From contig JARWKL010000001.1 of the NCBI GenBank assembly GCA_029961685.1, positions 61,181,314-61,245,313 on the forward strand: a DNA stretch of 64,000 nucleotides. Direction: 5' to 3'. A program made the translations under genes and the position numbers. This DNA is from Aristolochia californica. Its lineage: Eukaryota > Streptophyta > Magnoliopsida > Piperales > Aristolochiaceae. The notes under the pieces are model-generated. The model ran no database searches. It saw only the letters and a program-made list of their open reading frames with translations, and was not told the DNA's origin. This document shows, in pieces, positions 1 through 11,330 of this stretch (position 1 is the stretch's first letter; each line of letters begins with the position of its first letter).

Positions 1-1179
1 AAAGGCTGCCAAAGCTCCATTAGCAAATCTGTTATGGTCACCCATTGCCCGAACTGATTGGATGGCGTTGATGGAAGCCATTCAGTTATTATCAGGATCC
101 CTTAAGGGGAATGAGGAGTGAGGGCGCGGGCCGCGATTGTCTCCGGTTGAGTACGGAAGTGTACGAGCCAGGTTTGGGAGATGAGGAAAGAGATTTTGGG
201 GGTGTATGTGAGGTTTAGACGCTCCAACAACCACTAGAGAATGTTGGATTTATCGGTTTTGGGGGTGGAATGTATGGTAATAGACCGTGCCAAGGCAAGC
301 CGCCCATCATAGAGAAGGTTTGGGGGTAAACGAATGATTTTTTGGGGCTTAGTGAGGGGAGAGGAGGGTGCTGGTTCAGAGAAGCTTACTGGAGTAAGCT
401 TTTGCAGAGGGTATGGTTCGGCGTGTTTCGGGAGAGGAGAGATAAAGGGGGAGAAAGGTCGCGTGTGGGAGAAAAGGTTTTGGTGAGTCTCGGGAAGGAG
501 AGGAGGTAAAGCCAGGGTATTGTCGCCGGAAAACTCACTGGTGCCAGAGAAAAGCTTCAGAGAGCTTTTGGCAATTCGTTCTAGCCGAAGCCGGAGTTCA
601 TGCTCTCTGGGATGAAGAGGCAAGCAAGGATTGTGCTCCCTCGTCGGTGCGTGATTCTGCAGTCATGGTGACCACGGAGAGAGGTCACGGAGAAGAGGAA
701 ATCGTATTTCCAGACCATAGTTCGCGTGTCCTCCTCGATTTATCTTCCGTACAGCGAAGGAACTTCTGGACGAAGGCTGAAATGACTGTTGTGGAGACGC
801 AAACGAAGGAGAGCTTCATCCCGCTCGCCGAACTGATCCTCACGACAATTCCTGAGCTCCGGACGACCCTTTCAACCGTAACTCGATTTTTCCCATATGA
901 AAATCGAAATAACTGTTGTCTTCTTCTTCGCCGGGATACGGTCGTCCATTTTGCATTCTTGGGCTCCGTCGACGTCAACCGCTGTTCGCCAGAAGGGTTT
1001 CTAATGTCTTCGCCAGAGACCTTGCTACCGCTGTTAGAGACAACGACTTTGTAGCTCGATGACGCTCGGAGCACAGCCTCGGAGCGTCGGTGGCTGTCGT
1101 CAGAGATGTCGATGGCAAGGTTGCCGGCAGGTGGGTGTCCAGTGGGGCCAGGGCCAGGAACGGTGACCTGTGGGGCCAC
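1..1179 (-). mobile_element. LINE (L1-type) 5' part: broken ORF1
   Basis: Minus-strand remains of the first open reading frame of a plant L1-type LINE, read from 1179 down to 1. The stretch 685-1179 has a W-T-V-S-R-R-R-R motif (AKWTTVSRRRRRQQ) that looks like the N-terminal nucleic-acid-binding start of plant LINE ORF1. The stretch 234-623 is proline/serine-rich, and the same phrase (PETHQNLFSHTRPFSP) occurs in the plus-strand LINE at 3590-3910, which shows that the two are relatives. Positions 1-233 continue in other frames into the DUF4283-like segment seen intact at 3934-4230. Frameshifts and stops separate the pieces, so no protein is made. It lies in the presumed fourth intron of the PMT28-like gene and is cut by the window edge. 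Confidence 0.65.
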
Positions 1180-2866
1180 CCTCTCTCACTCAGTCATTTC
1201 GAATTTCTCTCGGCGCACACTAGAGCATTTTTAAATGAGGACTTTAAGTATCATCTTGTGGCCTGGACTGATGTTTGCAAAGCAAAATCCCATGGAAGAT
1301 TGGGGATTCGGATCACACAAACAATGAATAAAGCCCTCCTCCTTAAGTGGTTATAAAACTTCAATAATTCTCCTCAGCTAATTTGGAGATCTATGGTAGC
1401 CACTAAGATAGGTTTTTCAGATTTTTGGTGAACTCAAGTGGGAAGAAGACAAAATCTTTCCTCACTTTGGAAATCTTTTTATTCCACTGTTTGAAAAAGG
1501 TGTAAGGCTCTATGTGGGATGTGGTAACCAGATTTGATTTTGGTCTGATTGGTGGACTGATAAGGAGCCTTTCTATGATAGATATAGCATGTTAAAAAGG
1601 ATAAGTATGTGCTATAAGGCCACTGTTCAGCAAGTTTGGACAGATAATGAATCATGGAATTTCAATTTAGAAGAGGTCTGAATGAATTAGAAACAAATCT
1701 GGTTTCTAATCTAATGGAAGAACTTAGTATAGTTCAGATATAATGAAGATAAACAAGACAAAATGATATGGATGAGTGATAATAGTGGTCTGTTTTCAGT
1801 CTCTTCGAAATATAAATATCTCAGTGAATGGATTAACAATGATATTTATCATGATGCAGTTGTTGCTTGGAGGACTTCTAGTCCCCTAAAGGTTCGTTTC
1901 TTCCTATGGTGTGCACTTTTGAACAAGATTCTATTGTCCCCTCTGTCCGTTATGCAATGAGTTTGATGAAACAGTAAATCATTTATTGTTACACTGTCCT
2001 TATGCTTGGAAGATTTGGACTCATGTTCTTGATAAGATTGGAATTCAGTTTTGCATCCCAATGACTCTCATTGGAATGTGAAAAATGACTCTTGACTTTA
2101 GGATTCAAAAATTGGGAAAGCTTATGATATCAGCTTGCTTAGCTCATATCCCTTGGGGTATTTGGAAAGAGAGAAATTACAGAAGGTTTAGTAGCAAATT
2201 CAGACCTGAAAATAAGACTGCATCAATGATTATAGGACATATCTCCTCCTGGCTTCACACACAATCTGAGTTTAGCACCACGAGAGATATTTTTCTTCGA
2301 CATAATTGGAATATCATTGCTCATATGACAGTTCCAATTCATCCTCCTATCATGTTTAGCAGGAGTCCACCTCCTATTGATTATTTAAAACTCAACTTTG
2401 ACGGTAGTTCTTTTGGTAATCCTAATCAAGCAGGAATTGGAGGAGTTATTCGAGATTCAATGGGTATTCAGCTTCTAACATTTTTAGGACCGCTTGGAAT
2501 TTCAGACCCTACCAATGCTGAAATGTCTGCTCCTCTTCAAGGTCTTGTGACTTTTCGGGACAACTTTAATATTCAACTGATTATTGAAGGAGATTCTGAG
2601 GTGGTATTGACTGGCATTCAAAAGTTAAAGACCCTCCTTGGTTTTATTGGAGAATTTTTCATCAAATAATGAAGATTACTTCCTCTCTTGATTGTTTTTG
2701 GTCACATGAACCTAGATTTGCAAATGGTATTGCTGACTCTTTAGCTAAACAAGAAGTTACCCCTACAATCTCTTTTCATTAGGGGAACTCTCTTTTAGTT
2801 TGTATCTTCCTTCCCTCTTTTAATGAAGCATCATATTCAAAAAAAAAAAAAAAAAAAAAAAAAAAT
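1180..2866 (+). mobile_element. LINE 3' half: RT tail, zinc-binding region, RNase H, poly(A)
   Basis: A 5'-truncated, decayed LINE ORF2. 1220-1356 carries the end of the RT region (KYHLVAWTDVCKAKSHGRLGIR, counterpart of the conserved K-G-G-L-G-I/L-R segment). 1763-2060 is the zf-RVT region, with stops. 2085-2669 is the RNase H part, with KLNFDGSSFGNP (catalytic D), AEMSAPLQGL and IIEGDSEVV (second acidic pair). A 27-A tail at 2839-2865 closes it. Stops and frameshifts make it non-functional. C-terminal RNase H domains are known in one branch of plant L1 elements. It abuts a minus-strand LINE head-on, so the junction near 1180 is a rearrangement or a nested insertion. Confidence 0.85.
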
Positions 2867-3545
2867 CAATAGTAATCACAATTGTATCCTGTCCATCAAA
2901 GTACCAGTGTTTCTAGCTGGTGTAAACACCTCTCTAGAGAGCCATACTAAACCGAAGTAATCAGACCAAAAAACTTCCAAAAATCTCAATGTAAAGCCAG
3001 TGCAAATTATGTGGAACCCATACCAGAACAATAAGGGTAAGAAAAAACTTGAACTCAATTACAACTATCCAATTCAAGGTGCAGCAGAGATAATCAACAC
3101 AAAAAACTCAATAAATTGTCATAAAATAGGATGATGCAGGCTCCCAATATGATGATGTAGGCAAAAGTCACAGATATACTCTGTGAGAGAAAGGTTGGAA
3201 ATTTTCCAATAAGTAATCGCTTTAGAGGTAAAAAATTCATATAAAACTACTCACTTGGCAGTACCAACCATCAACCCCAAGGTTATGACACAACAAAAAG
3301 AAAAAGTCTGACCTTTAGCCTCAATATGATGAAATCTTGAGATTCCCTTTTCCAGGACGATGTGAAAACATAGAAAAAAAGGAAGAGAAAACACCTAGAA
3401 AGCTCTTGCAAACAGAGCTCACCGATTATCTCATAGTGCACTCATTGGGTAAAAACTTTGACCCTTTTTTCTTATTTAAAGAGCTTTAAATGATTGTTGA
3501 TTACAACACAACAACACCCCTCATAACTTAAATGCTCACAACTCA
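2867..3545. other. Unassigned DNA between LINEs (probably PMT28 intron)
   Basis: I see no gene here. The sequence lies between the poly(A) end of one LINE and the start of the next, inside the presumed fourth intron of the PMT28-like gene. A short phrase near 3272 (AACCCCAAGGTTATG) resembles one near 47943, so part of it may be an unrecognised dispersed repeat. Confidence 0.4.
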
Positions 3546-5432
3546 ATACAACTCAGAATCATATCAAACTTGAACCTTATGTTTCTAAAATGATTTCTAA
3601 CTTACTGCTGCTTCCAAAGCCTTCCAAAATCTTATCAAACTCAGAATCTTTTCCACCTCTTCCACCTCTTTTCCCCAAGCCTCACCAAAACCTTTTCTCC
3701 CACACACGACCTTTCTCTCCCCTTCTCTCTCCTCCCCCAAAGCACCCCGAACCATTCCCTCCAAAAAAGACTACCATTGTAAGCTTCTCTAAACCAGCAC
3801 CCTCCTCCCCTTTCGAGGCTCAGAAAATCATTCACCTACCCCCAACCTTCTCCGTGACGGGCGGCTTGCCCTGGCACGATCTATTATCATCCACTCCACC
3901 CCCGAAATAGACAAATCCATCATTCTCCAGTGGTTGTTGGAACAGCTAAACCTCACATACACCCCCAGAATCTCCTTCCTCGGCCCCCAAACCTGGCTTG
4001 TACATTTCCATGCCCAACCGGACACATTGGCGGCCCGCACCCTCGCTCCTTATCTCCCTTCAGGAATCCTAGGAATAACTGAATGGCTTCCATCAACGCC
4101 ACCCAGTCACTTCGGGCAATGGGTGACCATAACAGGTTTGCCAATGGAGCTTTGGCAGCCTTTGGTCGTCTCCGGCATCATGGAGGAGTTCGGATCCATC
4201 AATGCTTCGAACCCACTTACTGAGCACTAGCATCGACTTGATGAGGCCCAGGTGCTCATCAACCCCCTCCGACAATGCGTTGGAGTGCATTTCAGATGTG
4301 TATTGGTTGATAATGCTCGATTCTGGATTCGAATCAACATTGGAACTATGTCTGACTTCCGACACGTGGAGCACCCTATTGTAGTGAAGCCAGTTGGCAA
4401 TACCCCACAACCTAGCAGTGCATTGAGAACAGCATGTGCAGGCTTCATTCCTCTCTAGGAAGTGCGGTCTTCCCCTTGCAATCCTGTCATGAGCCATGCT
4501 GCTGCCCCTCCAACCCCTCAGCCTTGTTTATCCCCATGCCCACCACGTTCTCCCCGCATATCTCCCATCCTCAGACATGATGCAACCATTCACCACATTC
4601 AACCTCCCCCAAAAATTAACTTGTCAAACCAATCTCAAGCCAGCCCTCAAATACAACCTACCGACACTCTAACTCGTCTTTACTCCAGAAAAAGCCACCC
4701 CCCCCTCTATCCCCACATCATGGTGCATTTTGCTTGAGCAAAATAACCAGAGATTCAACTTCAAAACTTGCACTCCAGACAACACGGCTTCACATGCCGT
4801 TGGACTCATCTCGAACTGGCTTCATACAAGAAAGGAATTTGCCGCTCTATCGGTTGTTTCTCTTCGGGAAAATTGGAGCTTGAATGCCCATATGACTGGC
4901 CCCTCCAGGACTTCGATTATGGCCATCTGGGACCCTCCCCCTTGTGACTGCATTAAACTCAATTTTGATGGTAGTGCTATTGGTTGTCCTGGGCCAGCTG
5001 GAGCAAGCAGTGTTTTCAGAGATCACAATGGAGACCCTATTCTTTCTTATGCTAGACCGGTGGGCATTGTTGATTCTAATACTATTGAAGTTAGTGCTCT
5101 TCTATTCGGCCTCCAAATTTTCAAGGAACATCTCCATGGCAAGTTAATCATTGAAGGTGACTCGAAGACTATCATCAGTTGGTGTTCCAAAGACAGCTCC
5201 CCCCCTTGGCGCCACTGGCCCATCACAGATTGTACTGCTGACATTGTATCATTTATCCTTTGTAATTGGAATCTCATTCCTAGCAGCCAACTCTTTGGCT
5301 AATAAATTAGCAAAATTCGGAACTTCCCAGCAATCTCTCATTTTTTTAGAAAGCTTCCCTCCTATGTAATTTGCTCTTTTGAGCTTTTGTCTTAATAAAA
5401 ATAAACATCATTTCAAAAAAAAAAAAAAAAAA
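3546..5432 (+). mobile_element. LINE with internal deletion: ORF1 joined to RNase H
   Basis: Plus-strand LINE whose ORF1 (3590-4735, frameshifted) runs directly into the RNase H end of ORF2 (about 4735-5302). The endonuclease and reverse transcriptase are missing. ORF1 has a proline-rich head (3641-3835) and a DUF4283-like core at 3934-4200 (SHFGQWVTITGLPMELW). The RNase H part shows CIKLNFDGSAIGCPGPAG, EVSALLFGLQ and KLIIEGDSKTIISW, then a stop at SQLFG where relatives continue ANSLADKLAK. The 3' untranslated region ends in 18 A (5415-5432). It cannot move on its own. The join at about 4735 looks like a deletion inside one element, but template switching between two transcripts is also possible. 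Confidence 0.85.
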
Positions 5433-7978
5433 GACACCGCATGTCTTTCGGATAACCTCCCCCCCCCCCCCCTACCTCCTCAAGACCGCCTTCAAAATCC
5501 CCCACAACCCACCATAGAGGAGAAACAGAGGGCAGCCGCGGCAATTACTTTTGGAAGAACCTAGTGCTCAAGCTCGCCACCCTCGGGATCCTAAGATGGG
5601 CCCTTTTGTCTCCTGGAATCGGGAGAACAATCTCAGAGGTTCGTAGAGGCGCTCCAATCAGAGCAGCAGAAGTACGACCCGGAAACCTAGGCACAAATCA
5701 TGGAGCTAGCAAAATTGATGGGAATAGTCTTCACATGGCCTCTTCCAGGGGACAACCACCCCTCAGAAATGTCAAAGAAAAAGCAAAATAATCAATGATT
5801 TTGCTTGTTAAGGAATAGTTCCACATAGATTAGTGAGTACAAAGATCTTGAGTTTATTAGTTGGTAAAGAGGTTTCCTAAGTTGGCTAGTCATTTTGGGA
5901 TGGGCCTTGGACCCAACTTAACATGGTATCAGAGCGGGTACTCATATGTAGGCCTGCACCTAAACTATCTACTTGTAGAGCCACAAAAGAAAGCCTACAC
6001 CTAAACTATCCACTTGTAGAGCCACAAAAGAAGGCCTACACCTAAAATATCCACTTGTAGAGCCACAAAAGAAGGCATACACCTAAACTGCCTACTCCTA
6101 AATTATTCACTTGTAGAGCCACAAAAGAGGGTCTACACGTGAGGGGGAGTGTTAAGGAATAGTCCCACATAGATTAGTGAGTACAAAGATCTTGAGTTTA
6201 TTAGTTGGTAAAGTGGTTTCCTAAGTTGGCTCGTTATTTTGGGATGGGCCTTGGACCCAACTTAACAGTGCTCTCATAGAAGGTTCAGGGAATTGGCTCA
6301 TCGCGGCGTTGTGCGTCTATTCGTAGCCTCCTCGCCTCTACTAAGTCTAGCATTGCCGTGCTTCAAGAGACTAAGATGGTGTCACTTCCGCTAGGCTTCG
6401 TTCGTGATATTTGGCCTCTGAGAGAACCTAGCTGGATCACTGTGGATGTCGTTGGCTCAGCGGGTGGCATCCTTCTCATCTGGGATACCGGCACCATTGA
6501 GGTAATGGATAGCTTTCGAGGTAGCTATGCACTGGGAGTAAAGTTGCGTGACAAATGCTCAGGTAACATTCGGTGTCTCGTGGGGGTCTATGGGCCTTCT
6601 AGACATAGCAAGAGATACCTCTTCTGGGATGACCTTCTGTTGATTTGTCAGAGATGGCTTGTTCCACTTTTGCTTGCTAGTGACTTCAATGTGACCCAAT
6701 TCTACCATGAGAAGTCCACGTCGTCTAGGAGGATTACTACCTCCATGAGGCTCTTTGCTGACTTTAATGGAAGCAGGGAGCTCGATGAAATTGCTTTATC
6801 CGGGAAGATATTCACTTGGTCCAACAAAAGGCAGCCCCCCTATGCTTTCAAAGCTTGACCGATTTCTTGACAGCGAAGATCGGATGCGACTATATAGTGG
6901 CGTTACTGGTAAAGTGCTTAACCGGATTGTCTCTGATCATTGGCCGATCATGGTGGACACTCACTTCAGCAGTTGGGGTCCCCCGTCATTCCGATTCAAC
7001 TATGTTTGGATCAAGGACCCCTCATTTGATTCTTCTCGGTTCAGTCCTTTTCGAGGAGGATTGTTGCAATTGGGCCTAGCGGATGGTCCCTCCTGGTGAA
7101 ACTCATTTTCCTCAGTTTGTCAAAGCACAAAGCAAACCTCGCCAGGAGACTTTCAGCGCCTAACAAAGTTAAATTCTTTATTTGGACAGCCATCAGAGAG
7201 CAAATCCTCAAGGCGGACAATCTCCACAGGAGAGGCTTCACTGCCCTGGATGCTACCTGCCCCCTATGTGGCATTTGTGAGGAGTCAATACAACATATCC
7301 TTCTGCATTGTGGCTTCTCATGGAGAGTTTGGATGGTTGGGTTCCAAAAAATCGGTATTCAGGTAGGCCTCCATCAGGATCTATTTGGCACTTTACAGAT
7401 GGTACTTGGGATTCGCCTCCCCAAAATTGGCAAGATTTTGCTCTCTCCTTGTTTTGCTCACATCCCCTGGTGTCTCTGGCTTGAGAGAAACTCCCCCCAA
7501 AGATTGCATTAAACTGAATTTCGACGGAAGTGCTTTGGGTTGCCCAAGTCCGGTTGGTGCAGGGGAGGGGGGTTCCAGAAATCACAGTGGAGAAACTATT
7601 TTCTCCTATGTTGGGCCAATGGGCATTGCAAATTCTACCACCGTGGAGGTGAATGCTCTTCATCTTGGGTTGAAGACTTTCAAAGACAGACTTCAAGGGA
7701 AGTTATTGATAGAGGGAGACTCTAAAGTGGTCATAAGTTGGTGCTCTAATTCAGCCACTCCCCCTTGGAGGCATTGGCCAATTACTTCTTCTATTTCAAA
7801 TATTGTATCTTCCATTTATTGTTCTTGGAATCACATTCCTAGGTCAGCCAATTTTGTGGCTATAGGCTAGCTAAATTTGGAACCTCCCAACAATCTCTCA
7901 TTGTTTGGGACAGCTCCCCTTCCTTGTAATTTTGCTCATTTGAGCCTTTTAATATAACTCAGCACTATTTCAACAAAA
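5433..7978 (+). mobile_element. LINE with RT deleted, interrupted by a TRIM
   Basis: Order of parts: ORF1 C-terminus (5640-5795, QSEQQKYDPET then AQIMELAKLMGIVF, matching the ORF1 end at 43330-43465), the TRIM insertion 5806-6267, endonuclease (6268-7095), zf-RVT region (7096-7500, CPLCGICEESIQHILLHC) and RNase H (7493-7870, KLNFDGSALGCPSP and IEGDSKVVISW). The reverse transcriptase is absent between about 7095 and 7100. The endonuclease keeps VLQETKM, GGILLIWD, VGVYGPS, LASDFNVT (GDFN in relatives) and SDHWPI, with frameshifts near 6830. The 3' region runs to about 7978 without a clear poly(A) tail. The element is dead. Confidence 0.85.
5806..6267 (+). mobile_element. TRIM retrotransposon (118-bp LTRs)
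   Basis: A terminal-repeat retrotransposon in miniature. The two 118-bp LTRs at 5806-5923 and 6150-6267 begin TGTTAAGGAATAG and end CCCAACTTAACA. The primer-binding site TGGTATCAGAGC (initiator tRNA-Met) lies at 5924-5935 and the polypurine tract GAGGGGGAG at 6141-6149. The 226-bp internal region holds about four copies of a roughly 40-bp unit containing CCACTTGTAGAGCCACAAAAG. It has no coding capacity. The flanks TTGCT (5801-5805) and GTGCT (6268-6272) are a 5-bp target duplication with one change. The insertion splits the start of the host LINE's ORF2, whose ATG is at 5795. Relatives lie at 53089-53517 and 60774-61292. Confidence 0.95.
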
Positions 7979-8277
7979 CAATGATTAATAGAAAAGTGAA
8001 ATGACAAAAACACCCTTACATAATTCTAACAAATGTCTGTGATTGGATTATAGTAAAGAAACATGGAGGGGAGTCTGAACTTAGTTGTCTTTTGAGAAAG
8101 GTTTTGATAATTCAAATATCAACCGAAAGATTTGAACTCTATTTTGCTTAGATTTAGTCATCCAAGCTCTAGAATTCTTTCACCATTGTTGGTCATTGTT
8201 CTACACAAAATCCAATCATTTGCTTCAAACAAATCAAGGTGTCCTAACCTAGTCCATTTATTCCCTCTCATGTTTAA

Positions 8278-8278
<1 letters not shown>
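7979..8278. other. Unassigned intron DNA
   Basis: No gene or repeat that I recognise. It lies between the LINE 3' end and the microsatellite, inside the PMT28-like intron 4. Confidence 0.4.
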
Positions 8279-8317
<39 letters not shown>

Positions 8318-8470
8318 ATGTATATATATATATATACATGTATGTATATGTATATATATGTATATGTGTATGTGTATGTGTATATATGTATATACACATG
8401 TATACATGTATATGTGTATGTATGTGTGTGTATATATATATATGTATATGTTTAATGTGTATATATATAC
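8279..8470. repeat. TA/TG microsatellite
   Basis: About 190 bp of alternating purine-pyrimidine, mostly (TA)n, (TG)n and TATG mixtures. The long Tyr/Ile/Cys/Val reading frames across it on both strands are artefacts of this composition. Such tracts can form Z-DNA and vary in length. Confidence 0.95.
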
Positions 8471-8474
8471 ACGA

Positions 8475-8587
8475 CTGATCCAATATGAAAAGTCATTTGG
8501 TGCGAAACATGCGAAACGGCTGAGATAGCTGTTGATTGGACGGCTGAAATAGCATTTCACACCAAATGGCTTTCCGTATTGGATCAG
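8475..8587. mobile_element. Palindromic MITE-like element
   Basis: A 113-bp element with about 28-bp imperfect terminal inverted repeats: CTGATCCAATATGAAAAG at the left matches the complement of the right end CTTTCCGTATTGGATCAG. The inner arms (TCATTTGGTG and CACCAAATGG) also pair, so the whole can fold into a hairpin. A diverged partial copy follows at about 8630-8710 (GGCTGAGATAGCCGTTGATC ... AATATTGGATCAGCCC). No target duplication is clear because TA-rich DNA lies on both sides. It sits in intron 4 of the PMT28-like gene, about 170 bp past the exon 4 donor. Confidence 0.7.
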
Positions 8588-8755
8588 CCCTCCATATATA
8601 TAGAGAGAGAGAGAGAGAAAACGGTGATCGAATGGCTGAGATAGCCGTTGATCATGATCAGATGGTTAAGATAGCATTTCGCATGTTCTGCACTAATATT
8701 GGATCAGCCCTATATATATATATATTGCAAGAAAAAACAATTGATAAGGGAACAC

Positions 8756-10772
8756 CTTCTTCGACTTCAATACTGTCATGTTCAGTCGATAGAATAAAGT
8801 ATCCCCCTGGTCGAAGAATCCTATTCATTTCAAGAAGTAGCTTTCCACCTACAAAAGATGACAAATGAGTGTTGAAAGGGGTAAATGGTGTTCAGCTTCA
8901 ACAATGCAAGTAATAAAACTATTAGATAGAAAGAGAAAAAAGAGTGTGATGGAAAGAAGAGGATGAAAATTATGAGAGAATGGAAATATTAAAATAAAAG
9001 TTTTAGAAAAAGTGCTTGTTAAGCACAGATTTGCTCTGATCTGCCAAAATCTCAACAAATGTCATCCACATCTGATACTCATAGTGCATGTTAGAAAATC
9101 ACGATAAATTGGCTGGATAAATTTTTTTTAAATTGGCTGGATAAATTACAAAATACAAACCATTGAGATGCCATGATATCCTGCATCCACCACAGTGAAT
9201 AGCATCAAAAACACCAGCAGGGAAAGGAAGTCTTCTTGTTGCCAAAATACTAATAATGGCAGGGAAGCCACGTTCAAGCACAACCTGGGCCAAGTTGAAT
9301 TCATCATCCTTCAACCCCCACGACAATGTCAAAACTGCCTTGTCAAGTAGAGCTGCACCAAAGCTTGCATCTCTACAGCCAATATCCAATACTAAACGAA
9401 TATTTTTTCCCCACTCAATGTCTGGTACCATCTGTAAATTAAAAATCAATTCAGCACCTAAAAAAGATACTTTACACTTGTCATAGATATAAAAAGGAAC
9501 AAATAGGACAGTCGCATTTCTTAAGCAACTTAATCTTTTTTTCTGACCTCATTCAAGCTAATCATTGTTAGTAGTGCATTCAATGTGTCTATGTTGAAAC
9601 TAAGAAATTTCTTCTTCACCAAAAAGACATCCTGTTTTCCATCTTGTTTTTGCAGTAAATGTTTATCAGTATAAAATGATGGAAAGATATTGGTGACAAC
9701 TTTTAGCAATGGAAAAGGTCGTACGCACCCCTTCGATAGAATTGACATAGTGACTAGCCCCACCATTGAACTCAGATTGATTTTGGAGGAAATTGAGGTA
9801 CTCATTGGACTGACTCAACCAATTCTGTGTTTTAATGAATGCAGAGAGTTTTGGGTGGGCAACATTTTTATATAGCACCTGCAGAGTTCAACCAAAAGAT
9901 ATAAATTTTGTGTTGGCCTCAAAATATCATGCAAACAGTTAAGTAAATGTATATACCTTAGATTTGCTTTCTGGCCATCTCACGGGAAACCCATAGCCCT
10001 CTGGGAGGGGAACTAGGCACATCGGTGGTGTTTTAGGGCAACTTCTCTCCTTATGACGATATCTCTGCATCTTTCCAGTTGCCCCTTCAGTGTCCATGCA
10101 GGGAATGTAACTGTGCCCCGTCCTTACATTGCATGCTTTCCAACTATGATGAGCTCTTGAATCAAACAAAGGCCCTCTACTCTTCTTCTTCTTTCCAGTT
10201 GGTTTTAAGCTGGAGTGTTCATCTTCCATCACGAAAGATTCCTCCGCAGCGAAGCCAATTGGATCATCCCCATCTCCATCCGCCTCTGTGTCCACTTTCC
10301 CATCTTGATCATTTTCTTCTTCTTGTACATCTTCTTCCTCCTTTGCCTCCTCGGGCTCCTTCACTTCTGATTCCTCTGGCCAATGACTGAGAATCACCGG
10401 CTTCTTAGTAATTCCTGTCTTTCTTGCCCCTTCATGTTCTTTATTTCCATTGTTCTCGTCGGTAACAGGAACTTTCTTCTCACCTATTGTTACTTCATTT
10501 CTCATTTCTCTCTTCCCTTCACTGTCCCCATCGGCATCTATCCTCCTTGTTCGTTCCAGATCTCCATTTCCACCACCAGTTCTCCTGTCTGCAACTGGAA
10601 CAGGTACCAGTATGTCAGTGAAGCTATTTCTTTGAGAGGATACTGAAGCAGAAGGCGATGAAGATGTCGACCATATGACAATAAAACAGAGACCCAAGAT
10701 AACTGCCGCTGTCACCTTAGAACAGAACCCATAGGGGCGTTTCCCTTGGCGGCCAAATGTAAAAACAGGCAT
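8756..10772 (-). CDS. PMT28: PMT28-like putative methyltransferase, exons 1-4 (N-terminal part)
   Basis: A Golgi-type putative SAM-dependent methyltransferase (DUF248 family, often linked to pectin or cell-wall methylation). Exons on the minus strand: 10772-9957, 9878-9729, 9431-9161, 8848-8756, all with GT donors and AG acceptors, together 443 codons plus one base. I chose ATG at 10772 (MPVFTFGRQGKRPYGF) because the upstream in-frame codons have no ATG. Residues about 13-33 form a single membrane anchor (type II protein). A long acidic Glu/Asp/Lys-rich stem follows, then the catalytic start HSWKACNVRTG, YIPCMD, CLVPLPEGYGFPVRWP, motif I VLDIGCRDASFG, RLPFPAGVFDAIHCGGC and LLEMNRILRPGGYF. The closing phrase ILSTEHDSIEVEE, as I recall the family, points to the PMT28 branch. 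The second half is missing here and must lie beyond position 1 after an intron of at least 8.7 kb full of LINEs. Family assignment is firm; the exact member is less so. Confidence 0.9.
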
Positions 10773-11330
10773 TTCAAAGCTCAAACTCAACTAACATTGG
10801 CTTTCCCAGAAAGCCATCGATAAGAGAGGAATTAGAATATGAGGAGAAGGACCTCTTAAGGCACAGAGTAGAAAGAGAAGATGCGGCGAACAGCTAACAA
10901 AGAGAAGAACAGGTGAAGCCGAGCTGGTCGTAAAAGAAGAAGACGGGCTTAATCTAAAAAAGAGGTGCAGATGAGCTGTTTTACATAGCCCAGCATAGCT
11001 ACTCACCTACTACAAATGCTCAAAATAACTGGAACAGAATGAAGTGGAAGATAGAAGAAAAATAAGAAAAGAGAAGTGCGCTGGAATAATATTTCATGAT
11101 AGGAAAACGGATCAATTTCTTATGTCCTGGGACAGAGGACCAACAAAAGAGGCGTTTTGGAGCTGCGAACTCGAAGAGGACAAGACACCTACCGGGTGTA
11201 CCCACTTAGAAGTAAGAACCGAGTCGCAAACACGAGATTCTTGAATCTCGAGTAGCGGCAGAGATTGTGGAACGTTAATTGACCCGCCGTGGCAGCTGTT
11301 TTTCCTTTGCGATCTACTAGATAGGAGCCA
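10773..11330 (-). promoter_or_regulatory. Leader and proximal upstream DNA of the PMT28-like gene
   Basis: DNA immediately upstream of the PMT28-like ATG. It is CT/AG-rich and contains only short frames (such as 10791-11006 minus) that do not resemble proteins, as expected for a 5' leader. The AT content rises sharply beyond about 11330. I could not place a transcription start or a TATA box with confidence. Confidence 0.35.

Noticed and set aside
5952..6130. CRISPR-like array of about 40-bp repeats
   Set aside because: The units are contiguous tandem repeats without unique spacers inside a TRIM element in a plant genome.
8132..8560. Long Tyr/Ile/Cys/Val reading frames on both strands
   Set aside because: They are translations of the TA/TG microsatellite and appear in several frames at once.
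9256..10646. Plus-strand frames of 60-103 residues opposite the PMT28 exons
   Set aside because: Antisense shadows of the methyltransferase exons, whose protein is clearly recognisable.
10791..11244. Frames upstream of the PMT28-like ATG, one with an NTP-hydrolase-like opening (11044-11244)
   Set aside because: Too short, no conserved motif, and located in the presumed leader and promoter.
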